Shown here one piece after another: positions 25,078 through 32,907 of a stretch of 61,097 bases of DNA (positions are counted from its first letter, which is position 1; the number at the start of each line of letters is the position of its first letter). Source of the DNA: Bacillota bacterium (GTDB lineage: Bacteria > Bacillota > Clostridia > Lachnospirales > Lachnospiraceae); assembly GCA_023443225.1 (NCBI GenBank), contig JAEZVF010000068.1, positions 1 to 61,097 on the forward strand. The letters are read 5' to 3'. The notes below the pieces were generated by a model. That model worked only from the letters and a program-made list of their open reading frames with translations. It ran no database searches and was not told the origin of the DNA. The translations under genes were made by a program, and so were the position numbers.

Positions 25078-25908
25078 TTAAAGCGTCATTAGAGCCTTTA
25101 TGTACGTGATACTATTTAAATATTCTTCATCTGTATTAAGATGCTCTATGATAAACGGCATATTTTCATCAAAGGATAATCCTTTTTCGATTAGGTGTTT
25201 GATATTTATCCCACCGTTTCCAGCACTGGTTTCCCTAAAAAACAGCGTATAATCGTCCTCCATCTTGACATCTTTCAGATGGCAACTTTTTATATGCTCA
25301 CCTAGTTTCTCGAAGCATTCGTATATAAACTCCTCATGAAAGAAATACCTTCTTGGTGTAGTGATCCAGTTAAAAATATCCATATGTACAGCAAATCTAT
25401 CCCTGTCAACAGACTCAAGCAGCTGCAGATATTCATCCGGTCCAGTCGGGAACATCCATGGCATTGATTCGATTGTAAAATATGTGTTCTTAGGGTTTAC
25501 CGCATCTATAATTTCCTGAATCGTCTTTACACTCAGTTCCCACGTTTCCTTTGTAAAATTATCCTTATAAGCACCATCCCAGCGAGAGCCTCTTGCACCT
25601 AAAATATTCACACAACAGCGAGAACCTATTCTATCAGCAAGTTCAAGCTGCCCCACGGTGTACTTAATTGCATTTTTACGTGCTTCTTCATTTAAATCCA
25701 ATGTATTACGCCAAACTCCAACCTCTGCTATCGTAAGGTTGTTTTTTTTTGCTTCATTAACATACTCGTCGATAAGCGCATCATCATTTTCGTAAGAGAG
25801 CGGGAAATTTACAGTTCCAAGCCCTAAGGCTTTATGTTTCTTAGCCCATTCCTTTGGACTGCTGTGTTTTAATGGCGAAGATGTCCCAAGTCTCATATTT
25901 AGTATCAT
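25078..25908 (-). CDS. sugar phosphate isomerase/epimerase (TIM barrel, AP endonuclease 2 family)
   Basis: The 276-residue protein is a xylose-isomerase-like TIM barrel. Likely metal ligands are Glu147 (FTIES), Asp177 (VHMDIFNW), His210 (SCHLKD) and Glu226 (RETSAGNG). The family includes inosose dehydratase (IolE), tagatose/psicose epimerases, hydroxypyruvate isomerase and the lyases acting on 3-keto-glycosides. Which reaction applies is not visible. The Met at 25908 has AAAGG only one base upstream, and Met5 is an alternative. It sits between the VOC and transport genes in the operon. Confidence 0.88.
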   Translation of the reverse strand: MILNMRLGTSSPLKHSSPKEWAKKHKALGLGTVNFPLSYENDDALIDEYVNEAKKNNLTIAEVGVWRNTLDLNEEARKNAIKYTVGQLELADRIGSRCCVNILGARGSRWDGAYKDNFTKETWELSVKTIQEIIDAVNPKNTYFTIESMPWMFPTGPDEYLQLLESVDRDRFAVHMDIFNWITTPRRYFFHEEFIYECFEKLGEHIKSCHLKDVKMEDDYTLFFRETSAGNGGINIKHLIEKGLSFDENMPFIIEHLNTDEEYLNSITYIKALMTL

Positions 25909-25936
25909 GCCTTTCTATTTATAGTTTGTGTTAATA

Positions 25937-26401
25937 TTACTTGTTGTAACTTTCGAGAAGCTCAATGATACATTTTAGATCCGGGGCATCAAGATAATTA
26001 TATTCACCGCTGCCATCACCATAAACGCCTCTTTGAACCAGCTTTAAACCAGCAGCCTCAGCATTTGCAACAACAGTCTTTGAATCATTCACTTGAAATG
26101 CAACGTGGTGAATGCCCTCGCCCTTCTCCTCAAGATAGTTTCTCCATGTTGAAGGTTCTTCGTTAGGCTGAATCAGTTCAAGCTGTAGTCCCGGACCAAC
26201 GTCAAAGAAAGCCATTAGGCAATATGCATTTGGAGCGGGTTCGCCATTAAACTCTGTTCTTGTAACCGTATAGTCACCAATAGGTTGCGTCTCAGGGACG
26301 TCGACACCTAAGAACTCCGCCCACTTTTTCTTTGTTTCCTCAACATCTTTAACGATAAATCCCACTTGTGCCACTAAATTCGTTCCTACTATTCCTGACA
26401 T
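25937..26401 (-). CDS. VOC-family protein, methylmalonyl-CoA epimerase-like
   Basis: The 154-residue protein shows two beta-alpha-beta-beta-beta modules. Metal-binding positions appear intact: Gln in VAQVGFIV, Glu in LELIQP, His in GIHHVAFQV and Glu in CIIELLE, the Q/E/H/E set of methylmalonyl-CoA epimerase-like members. It would carry out an epimerisation, isomerisation or C-C/C-O cleavage through a metal-bound enolate. AAGGAG precedes the ATG. It lies next to the Gfo/Idh gene (32 bases) and has a diverged paralogue at 20086. Confidence 0.85.
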   Translation of the reverse strand: MSGIVGTNLVAQVGFIVKDVEETKKKWAEFLGVDVPETQPIGDYTVTRTEFNGEPAPNAYCLMAFFDVGPGLQLELIQPNEEPSTWRNYLEEKGEGIHHVAFQVNDSKTVVANAEAAGLKLVQRGVYGDGSGEYNYLDAPDLKCIIELLESYNK

Positions 26402-26433
26402 TTTATGTCTCCTTTCAGTCTTTGCTCAATCAA

Positions 26434-27585
26434 TTAAACTTCATCCATATATCCACCTGATTTTAAAGGCTCTGGCCTCTCACAGGTAGTTTTCATTTTG
26501 TAAAACTTGCCATTATCAGATGAAATCATCATTCCCTCTATGGCTTCGGTAATGTGCATTATTAAACTGCCATTTGCTCGATTATTCGAGTTTGCTTCTA
26601 TCGCTTTCGCAAGATCAAGCACGCCTAAGCCCCTGGAATAATCTTTTACTCTAGGATATAGCTCCGGAAGCTCATAGAACCTATCTTTTCTCGCCATAGC
26701 TTTCTCTGTTTTTTGATAAATAGTGTCCGTGTACTGTTCTTTCCTATACACGCTAGGAGTGCCGCCGCCAAAGTTCGGATCTGGATAGGTAAGGGTGCCA
26801 CCATCTCCATAAATTTCAAGCATCGGAAGGTTCGACCTATAAATATCAAAACTTACGTTAAAATTCACAACTACACCGCTTTTTAATCTCAATATAGAAG
26901 AGTAATGAGTAGGGATCTCTGCTTTAATATCAGTTCCAGCCTCTCGTCCCACATAGATATGTCTAGTGTCGCTACCCTTAGTATTAAGAGCAGCAATGCT
27001 CTCTATTGGTCCTAAAAGAGATACAATCGCAGAGAGATAATAAGGTCCCATATCAAACAAAGGGCCGCTGTTCTTTGTATAAAAAGGTGCCGGGTTAGGA
27101 TGCCAAGTCTCAACCCCGAAGGTGGTCATGTTTGCTGTGACAAAGAAAGGCTTTCCTATAAGATTAGCATCAAGATAATATCTCAAACTCTGAAGACCTG
27201 ACGCTAAAAAGGTGTCCGGTGCACAACCAACTTTAACACCCTTTGCATCTGCTAAATCCAGCACTTCCTTTGCATCTTTTACATTGGGTGCAAACGGCTT
27301 CTCGCTAAAAAGATGTTTCCCTGCTGTTATTATCTGCTTGTTAAGCTTAACATGAAACTGTGGTGGTGTGAGATTTATTACAATCTCAATTTGGTCATCA
27401 TTTAACAATTCTTCTGTTGTATACGCCTTTTTTATACCAAACTCCGATGCTAGTTTTTGCGAAAGCTCTACATCGATATCTGCACAAGCGATTACTTCAA
27501 GGTTTTTGTAAAATGCTTTTATATCGGCAAGATATGTTCTGCTTATAACTCCGGATCCAAGTATTCCTAATTTAAATATTCGCAA
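26434..27585 (-). CDS. Gfo/Idh/MocA-family oxidoreductase
   Basis: The 383-residue protein starts at a TTG (27585) with AAAGGAT upstream; no in-frame ATG fits the Rossmann strand. The NAD(P) loop is LGILGSGVISRTY (residues 6-18), Asp36 follows beta 2, and the catalytic motif SEKPFAPN includes Lys96. Members oxidise a sugar or polyol hydroxyl, for example myo-inositol C2 or the C3 of glycosides. It is the first gene of the minus-strand island and divergent from the AraC-type regulator. Confidence 0.92.
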   Translation of the reverse strand: MRIFKLGILGSGVISRTYLADIKAFYKNLEVIACADIDVELSQKLASEFGIKKAYTTEELLNDDQIEIVINLTPPQFHVKLNKQIITAGKHLFSEKPFAPNVKDAKEVLDLADAKGVKVGCAPDTFLASGLQSLRYYLDANLIGKPFFVTANMTTFGVETWHPNPAPFYTKNSGPLFDMGPYYLSAIVSLLGPIESIAALNTKGSDTRHIYVGREAGTDIKAEIPTHYSSILRLKSGVVVNFNVSFDIYRSNLPMLEIYGDGGTLTYPDPNFGGGTPSVYRKEQYTDTIYQKTEKAMARKDRFYELPELYPRVKDYSRGLGVLDLAKAIEANSNNRANGSLIMHITEAIEGMMISSDNGKFYKMKTTCERPEPLKSGGYMDEV

Positions 27586-27899
27586 ACGATTGATCCTTTC
27601 TTATTAAACTTATATAGATGAAAACCATGTTCAATGTGTTTTCTGTCTATATAGTATCAATTTTACATACTTGTTGCTCTTTAAAAATTACGTATAACCT
27701 GTGCATATCTTCTTATATTTGATTTTATTTTAAGCACTTTACCCATAATAAACATAAAAAGCAAGAAATTTTGTGAATTTTATATGCATATCTTTCCTTT
27801 ATGCTTATCAAATAATGCTATTTGACATAACAACATCATAACTGATAGACTAATCATATATAAACTCACCTATATTACCAGTAAAGGAGATTTTTGATT
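27586..27899. promoter_or_regulatory. divergent control region of the catabolic island
   Basis: This 314-base AT-rich region separates the TTG start of the oxidoreductase (minus) from the AraC-type gene (plus). For the plus strand, TTGACA at 27822-27827 and TAGACT at 27846-27851 are 18 bases apart. Near the minus gene, ATACTATATAG around 27645-27655 could be a -10 region, but no matching -35 is clear. The AraC regulator presumably binds here; no obvious direct repeats stand out. Confidence 0.5.
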
Positions 27900-28772
27900 A
27901 TGCATACGAATAACTATTTTGAGAAGTTGAATTTTAATAGTGGGAAGAAAATTAATGTTTCAAAGAAAATCGATATAAATCTTTCTGATACGATGCATTG
28001 GCATCCTTTTATCGAAATACTTGTAAGTCTTTATGATAATAATGAAGTAACGATTAATTTTACCAAATATAATCTTAAAACGAATGACCTGGTCATAATC
28101 TACCCTGGTGATTTGCATTCCCTTGATCATGTAACTGAAAATGCTTTTATACTCGTTCAGTTCCCTATTGACTTATTGATGATAATGGAGGAGTTTAATA
28201 GCAATTTTTCTGTGTTTTACCAATATCATTGTGTTAAGTATGACCCGTCAAATATTCATGCCGATAGAATGATTTTTTTAATTAAAGAATTGCCCGAGCT
28301 TTATTATTCCGACACACTTTTTAATGAAGTACGTATCTATTCACTTCTTCTAGAATTTTTTGCAAAGTTTGGACAATACTGCCTCAATGCTAAGAAAGAA
28401 GAATTCTCTGGTGATGCAAACACAGAATATAAGTATACAAAACTAATGACAGAAGCTTGCCTTTACATCTCGCAAAACTGCACTCAATCCCTTACACTCG
28501 ATGATGTTTCTAACCACATAGGGGTTAGCAAATCCCATTTCTCTCATTTATTCAAAAAGTATACGAATATGACATTTATCGATTTTCTTACTACTGAGCG
28601 TATCAAGAAGACGGAATTTTTGATTTCGAATCCAAAAGCACATTTAATTGATATTGCGTTCGACTCAGGATTTTCAAGCGTATCTTCATTTAACCGCGCT
28701 TTTAAAAAAATAAAAGGGATTACCCCTAGCGAGTTTAGGGAGACGCTGATTAATAACGCATTTCAGAGCTAG
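27900..28772 (+). CDS. AraC-family transcriptional regulator
   Basis: The start is the ATG at 27900, 10 bases after AAAGGAG; a TTG two codons upstream is less likely. The 290-residue protein has an N-terminal cupin-like sensor (MHWHPFIEILVSL, then the YPGDLHSLDHV turn) and a C-terminal double helix-turn-helix of about 100 residues. The latter includes LTLDDVSNHIGVSKSHFSHLFKKY and the signature around IAFDSGFSSVSSFNRAFKKIKGITPSEFR. It probably senses a sugar-type ligand and activates the divergent island at 20086-27585. Confidence 0.93.
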   Translation: MHTNNYFEKLNFNSGKKINVSKKIDINLSDTMHWHPFIEILVSLYDNNEVTINFTKYNLKTNDLVIIYPGDLHSLDHVTENAFILVQFPIDLLMIMEEFNSNFSVFYQYHCVKYDPSNIHADRMIFLIKELPELYYSDTLFNEVRIYSLLLEFFAKFGQYCLNAKKEEFSGDANTEYKYTKLMTEACLYISQNCTQSLTLDDVSNHIGVSKSHFSHLFKKYTNMTFIDFLTTERIKKTEFLISNPKAHLIDIAFDSGFSSVSSFNRAFKKIKGITPSEFRETLINNAFQS

Positions 28773-28899
28773 AGGAAGAGATTTTACAGCTATCAAGAAA
28801 GTCGAAGCGTTTCGTAAGAAATGGTTAAAAGAATTTGAGATAATTGAAGTTAATAACTTTAGTAAAGTCTACTATAAAGGATATCGAATAGGAATGTAA
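28750..28899 (+). pseudogene. coding remnant (C-terminal fragment) before the 6S RNA gene
   Basis: After the AraC gene, a different frame is open from 28750 to a TAA at 28897-28899. It encodes a strongly protein-like end containing AIKKVEAFRKKWLKEFEI and then IEVNNFSKVYYKGYRIGM. There is no start codon or ribosome site. The Lys/Glu/aromatic-rich helix looks like the tail of a real protein, but I do not recognise the family. It probably marks a deletion or insertion junction at the end of the island. Confidence 0.4.
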
Positions 28900-29114
28900 A
28901 AAAGGCAGCCAAAGCTGCCCTTTTATCTTTTGTAGTATACCCGAAACGCCGTTTCCTGTATTTTGACTCCTAGCCAAGCTAGGTGGGTTTCCGCACATAA
29001 GCCTCTGCCTTCCGCTGCATGGCGGCCTGACATAATCTTATGGATTAGGAGTCCCGTTTTATATCATGTAGGTTCAAAATAACAGGAGTGTCGCACATCC
29101 CAGGAGATTCTTAT
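28899..29114 (-). ncRNA. ssrS: 6S RNA (RNA polymerase-binding regulatory RNA)
   Basis: On the minus strand a promoter (TTGAAT at 29149-29144, 17-base spacer, TATAAT at 29126-29121) starts a transcript near 29114 that ends at a GC hairpin plus T run (28920-28899). No frame is coding. The RNA folds as one long interrupted rod: TCCTGTTATTTTG near the 5' end pairs with CAAAATACAGGA near the 3' end, then GACTCCTA with TAGGAGTC and CATAAG with CTTATG, capped by a CCGC/GCGG hairpin. The TTTTGAACCTAC block is characteristic of Firmicutes 6S RNA as I know it. 6S mimics an open promoter and sequesters sigma-A holoenzyme. Confidence 0.75.
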
Positions 29115-29185
29115 GAATTTATTATACATTACTTAATATAAATATTCAAGTTCTTTATGTCATAAAATGTACTTATTACTTGGTC

Positions 29186-30673
29186 TTAAACATCCAATTT
29201 CTCCACATAACCTTCCAGGCATTCAAAGTAAAATATAAACTCTGTTCCAACATCTAAGGTGCTGTTTACTTCAATCGTTCCATCGTGTTTTAACGCAATC
29301 TGTCTTGCAATTGCTAATCCCAACCCAGAACCCTGTTCATTCTGTTTTAACTTAGACTTGTAGAATTTGTCAAATATACTTGGTAAATCTTCCTGTGAAA
29401 TTCCTATTCCTTCATCCCGGATAGATATTCTTAGTTTATCCTGTTTTGATAAATTTATGTGTATGGTAGAATTTTCACGGGTAAACTTAATAGAGTTATC
29501 TAAAATGATAAGAAACATCTGCCTTAGTCTGTCATAATCACCCATCATCATATAAATTGGCTTTTCTTTCACAAAATCTATCGTGATATTCTTTTCAGAA
29601 CTAATCGTATGGATGCTTCTTATTAAATCATCAAATATTTGTACAATATTGATTGGTTCTTTTTCCACAGCAAAGTCCGGATTCTGCATTTTTGATAACA
29701 ATAATAAATCTCCTACCAAGCGTTCCATGCCTTTTGATTCAGACAGCATTCTGTTATAATATTGATTTATTTTATCTTCATCCGTTACAACTCCATCCAC
29801 AAGCGATTCAATATAAGCGCGCATAACCGTAATTGGAGTCCTAAGTTCATGGGATACATTTGCAAAGAAATCAATTCTCATCTGCTCCCTATTGTTTCTT
29901 TCAATCTCATTCTCTTTCAATTCATTTGCGAGAATATCCATGGTACGAGCTAAATCACCTAGTTCATCTTTCCGGTTAATCTCTGTTTTACTTTCATATT
30001 GTCCGTTTGAAAGTTTTAATGCGGTAACTCTCATTTTAGATATCGGCCTTGACAACCCACTTGCAAATACGATTGCTAAAACAAAAGATATAAATAAAGC
30101 TACTGCAGCACTGATAAAAATCAAATACATACTACTATTTACAATCTGTTCTTGCAATTCAATCTGTGATATCAGTAGTACCGCTCCAACAGCCTCACCA
30201 TTTACTCTTACGGGAGCTCCAACAATTGCGGCCATTCCACCGGATACTTCATAATAACCAGTATAATATCCTGATTGATTATTAAAAGCAACTTCAATCA
30301 CATCACAATCCTCTGGCAACTCAAATTCCTCTAAGCTAATCGTTTGGTATGCTTTTTCCATAGGCACGGAAGCATTGGGATTTGATATCGTCCAGATGTC
30401 AGGCTCACCACCATTATACTCATCTATTATATACAAATAATCTAAGTATCTTTCTTTCCCTTCGCCATTGATTATGTACTGTGATAGGTTTTTTGATATA
30501 CTCGCTGCTTGGGCTTGTAATTTTTCTTTATAAGAATCTATGGTTTGGGTTTCATACAGTCTTAAATAAATGATTCCAAGTAAAACTGCAAAAACAGTTA
30601 TCATAATGGCATAATTAATATACACTTTAAAGAATAGACGATTTCTAACACTCACTTTATTATTATTCTTCAT
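29186..30673 (-). CDS. sensor histidine kinase
   Basis: The 495-residue kinase has a membrane segment at ~20-38, an external sensor of ~140 residues, a second membrane segment at ~182-205, HAMP, HisKA with phospho-acceptor His275 (FFANVSHELRTPI), and an HATPase with N box ILDNSIKFT, G1 RDEGIGI and G2 GSGLGLAI. It pairs with the response regulator gene 15 bases upstream in the same transcript. The stimulus is unknown. The sensor part resembles the single-Cache/PDC type seen in cell-envelope kinases. It is a complete gene. Confidence 0.93.
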   Translation of the reverse strand: MKNNNKVSVRNRLFFKVYINYAIMITVFAVLLGIIYLRLYETQTIDSYKEKLQAQAASISKNLSQYIINGEGKERYLDYLYIIDEYNGGEPDIWTISNPNASVPMEKAYQTISLEEFELPEDCDVIEVAFNNQSGYYTGYYEVSGGMAAIVGAPVRVNGEAVGAVLLISQIELQEQIVNSSMYLIFISAAVALFISFVLAIVFASGLSRPISKMRVTALKLSNGQYESKTEINRKDELGDLARTMDILANELKENEIERNNREQMRIDFFANVSHELRTPITVMRAYIESLVDGVVTDEDKINQYYNRMLSESKGMERLVGDLLLLSKMQNPDFAVEKEPINIVQIFDDLIRSIHTISSEKNITIDFVKEKPIYMMMGDYDRLRQMFLIILDNSIKFTRENSTIHINLSKQDKLRISIRDEGIGISQEDLPSIFDKFYKSKLKQNEQGSGLGLAIARQIALKHDGTIEVNSTLDVGTEFIFYFECLEGYVEKLDV

Positions 30674-30688
30674 TTTTCCACCATCAAA

Positions 30689-31381
30689 TTATTCTTCAAT
30701 TTCGAATTTGTATCCCACTCCCCATATTGTCTTAATATTCCACTGTGGATGTTCAACTGTATCTAATTTAGCACGCAATCGTTTGATATGGGAATCTACA
30801 GTTCTACTATCTCCAAAATAGTCAAATCCCCAGAGACTATCTAGCAGATTGTCTCTTGAAAAAACCTTATTTGGATTTTTGGCTAATGTCCACATGGTTT
30901 CAATTTCTTTTTTCGTTAGTGCTAATTTTGTACCATTAATATGTAATGTATATTCATCCAAATTAATTACCAAATTACTTATCGTTATGGTATTACCGGA
31001 TTTTATGTCCTTCTCAGTCCGAGTCATTCTTCTAAGTACTGCTCTTACCCTTGCCATCACTTCGCTAGGGCTAAACGGTTTTACGATATAGTCATCCGCA
31101 CCAATATCTAAACCCATAATTCGTTCAAAATCTTCACCTCTTGCGGTAATCAGGATAACCGGCACATTAGATTTCGCCCTGATTTTTCTGCAGACCTCAT
31201 ACCCATCTTCCTTAGGCATCATTACGTCTAATAGCACAGCGGCCGGATTATACTGTTCGAATAATTGAAAAGCTTCCTCTCCATCTGCAGCAATGATTGG
31301 CTCTAATCCTTCTTTCTTAGAATAGGTAGATAATACATCTGTAATATCATGGTTATCATCAGCGATTAAAATATATTGCAT
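30689..31381 (-). CDS. OmpR/PhoB-family response regulator
   Basis: The ATG at 31381 has GGAGGG 7 bases upstream; a TTG five codons earlier overlaps that site. The 230-residue protein has a receiver with acidic pair Asp8-Asp9, phospho-acceptor Asp52 (LLDVMMPKEDG) and the KPFSP lysine. A winged-helix output domain ends with RTVDSHIKRLRAKL and WGVGYKFE. It controls transcription with the kinase that follows. A TTAAGA direct repeat of 11-base period at 31508-31524, in the gap to the divergent Big2 gene, is a candidate binding site. Confidence 0.94.
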   Translation of the reverse strand: MQYILIADDNHDITDVLSTYSKKEGLEPIIAADGEEAFQLFEQYNPAAVLLDVMMPKEDGYEVCRKIRAKSNVPVILITARGEDFERIMGLDIGADDYIVKPFSPSEVMARVRAVLRRMTRTEKDIKSGNTITISNLVINLDEYTLHINGTKLALTKKEIETMWTLAKNPNKVFSRDNLLDSLWGFDYFGDSRTVDSHIKRLRAKLDTVEHPQWNIKTIWGVGYKFEIEE

Positions 31382-31501
31382 GGTGTGTCCCTCCAAATCT
31401 CAAGAAATTACTATATGTTATTACATAATACGTCTATACTTTATTATAGGTATTTCAGGGGGTAAAAACAAGTGGAAAAGAATATATATGAAATCTATCT
31501 A

Positions 31502-31528
31502 CAAATCTTAAGAAATTTTTAAGATTTG
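31502..31528. promoter_or_regulatory. inverted repeat containing TTAAGA direct repeats
   Basis: CAAATCTTAA (31502-31511) and TTAAGATTTG (31519-31528) form a perfect 10-base inverted repeat with a 7-base spacer. The same DNA reads TTAAGA twice with exactly 11 bases between starts (31508, 31519), the one-helical-turn spacing used by OmpR/PhoB-type regulators. It lies between the response regulator and the Big2 protein gene and could serve either. Confidence 0.5.
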
Positions 31529-31624
31529 CCACGTTTCTGACAAAAAGTAGGTTTATAGTATTGATATGATAGATACAAAAATGCATGTTGGAATAAAGAA
31601 GTCTATAAAAGGGAGGACAATGCC

Positions 31625-32380
31625 TTGAAAATTTTGAAAAAGTGCCTTTTGACTCTTGGCTTGTATTTATTCTTCTCTGTAATCTTTCCGTATCCAATTG
31701 TCGGTAATATTATGGTTGCTGAGGCATCCAATGTCAAGAATGAGCAGAATGAAATTATGCTTAACGTTAAGAGTAAATCTATAGTTAAGGATACTAAATT
31801 CAATCTTACACTTTATAATATTAAAGACACCTATAAAGTGACCTACAGATCAAGCAAAAATTCAATTGCTACTGTAGATGAAACTGGTACTATTACTGGA
31901 GTTGACTTTGGAACTGCTATCATTACCGCAATTGTAAAAGATGGTTTTAAGACAATTGCAACTCTAGAATGTGAGATAACCGTCGGCCCGCCAGCAATTA
32001 GTGTTGTTCTTACGAAGTCGGAACTAACTTTAGTGGTTGGCAGTAAAACTACGTTAACTGCTATTCTGAAGTCCAATAACACTGTTGAAGAAGCATTATT
32101 CTCCAGTAACGATATCAAGATCGCTTCTGTAAGTCCTGGTGGAACTGTTACAGCCAATGATGTAGGCACAACTTTTATTTTCGCTTCCATTGCTAATGGT
32201 AAACAAGATATGTGTAAAGTAACCGTAATAAAGGAAGAAGTGAAAGATACTACAAAGGATGCAGCTAAGGATACTACAAAAGATACTAGCAAGGATACTA
32301 CGAAAGACTCAACGAAAAATAATACAAAAGAAGAATCCACCACCGGTACCGATAAATCGGCACCAACTGTTACACAGTAA
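31625..32380 (+). CDS. secreted protein with Ig-like (Big2) domains and a TKD-repeat tail
   Basis: The 251-residue protein starts at a TTG with GGGAGG nine bases upstream. A signal peptide (LLTLGLYLFFSVIFPYPIV) is followed by two bacterial Ig-like group 2 modules, each with the S-x-D/N-x-x-I-A-x-V...G-T-I/V-T pattern (about residues 55-120 and 125-195). The tail, about residues 195-251, repeats K-D-T-T-K-D-like units and ends without an LPXTG motif or membrane anchor. It may be a wall-associated adhesion or scaffold-like protein. It is divergent from the two-component genes and may be their target. Confidence 0.75.
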   Translation: MKILKKCLLTLGLYLFFSVIFPYPIVGNIMVAEASNVKNEQNEIMLNVKSKSIVKDTKFNLTLYNIKDTYKVTYRSSKNSIATVDETGTITGVDFGTAIITAIVKDGFKTIATLECEITVGPPAISVVLTKSELTLVVGSKTTLTAILKSNNTVEEALFSSNDIKIASVSPGGTVTANDVGTTFIFASIANGKQDMCKVTVIKEEVKDTTKDAAKDTTKDTSKDTTKDSTKNNTKEESTTGTDKSAPTVTQ

Positions 32381-32401
32381 TGAAACAATTCTATTGAACA
32401 C

Positions 32402-32447
32402 AAAAGGGCTGCCTTCAAGTTGAAGTGTGAAGTGCAGTCCTTTTTTT
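32402..32447 (+). terminator. terminator of the Big2 protein gene
   Basis: AAAAGGGCTGC (32402-32412) pairs with GCAGTCCTTTT (32434-32444, one G-U) and is followed by more T. A smaller CTTCAAGTTGAAG stem lies in the loop. Confidence 0.85.
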
Positions 32448-32468
32448 GTTGAAATACAACACCAAAGA

Positions 32469-32497
32469 TTGACATATTGAGCCATTTGTGATAGATT
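32469..32497 (+). promoter_or_regulatory. promoter of the cold-shock gene
   Basis: TTGACA at 32469-32474 and TAGATT at 32492-32497 are spaced by 17 bases. The expected start near 32504 leaves a leader of about 50 bases, which could carry temperature-dependent structure, although none is obvious. Confidence 0.6.
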
Positions 32498-32555
32498 TAT
32501 TTTATCGTTACTACTATTTAGTAATAGAATTATCTAATGTTTTAGGAGGCTTTTT

Positions 32556-32756
32556 ATGAAAAAGGGTACAGTGAAATGGTTTAATGCAAAAAAGGGGTTT
32601 GGTTTCTTATCTGACGAAGAAGGAAATGATGTTTTCGTTCATTTCTCAGCACTTAATATGGATGGATTTAAAGTATTAGAAGAGGGTGAATCTGTAGAAT
32701 TTGATGTAATTAATGGAGAGAAGGGACCTCAAGCAGCTAATGTAACTAAGTTATAA
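32556..32756 (+). CDS. cold-shock protein (CspA family)
   Basis: The 66-residue protein is a single cold-shock domain with both RNA-binding motifs, KGFGFLS (RNP1) and DVFVHFSAL (RNP2), and the usual KGTVKWFNAKKG start. It binds single-stranded RNA/DNA and acts as an RNA chaperone. AGGAGG lies 7 bases before the ATG. It is a single-gene unit with its own promoter and terminator. Confidence 0.96.
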   Translation: MKKGTVKWFNAKKGFGFLSDEEGNDVFVHFSALNMDGFKVLEEGESVEFDVINGEKGPQAANVTKL

Positions 32757-32826
32757 TCAAATTAGACGAAGTTATTACATAAATAAGTAATATTTATGCG
32801 TTAAGCGTTAGAATATCGGTTATAAC

Positions 32827-32862
32827 AAAAGGGTGCGACACAAATTTGTGTTACACCCTTTT
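32827..32862. terminator. bidirectional terminator, csp and purH
   Basis: AAAAGGGTG (32827-32835) pairs with CACCCTTTT (32854-32862), and the interior ACACAAATTTGTGT is self-complementary, giving a nearly continuous stem flanked by A and T runs. It separates the convergent csp (plus) and purH (minus) genes. Confidence 0.85.
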
Positions 32863-32907
32863 CATATTGGTAAAACCCTCTATCATTACTGGAGACAATA
32901 GTTAGAA

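Noticed and set aside
25078..27585. Identification of the island as the known C-glycoside (dgp) or inositol (iol) cluster
   Set aside because: The Gfo/Idh and TIM-barrel pair fits, but the small DgpB-type partner and the iolB/C/D/J set are absent, so only a general comparison is justified.
28925..29110. SRP RNA, tmRNA or group II intron fragment at the 6S locus
   Set aside because: The SRP Alu/GGAA core, a tmRNA tag frame and intron domain V are not found; the overall rod fold and TTTTGAACC block fit 6S better.
31843..32475. 210-residue open frame antisense to the Big2 protein gene
   Set aside because: It has no ribosome site, and its Val/Ser-rich repeats are the mirror of the TKD repeats and beta strands on the other strand.
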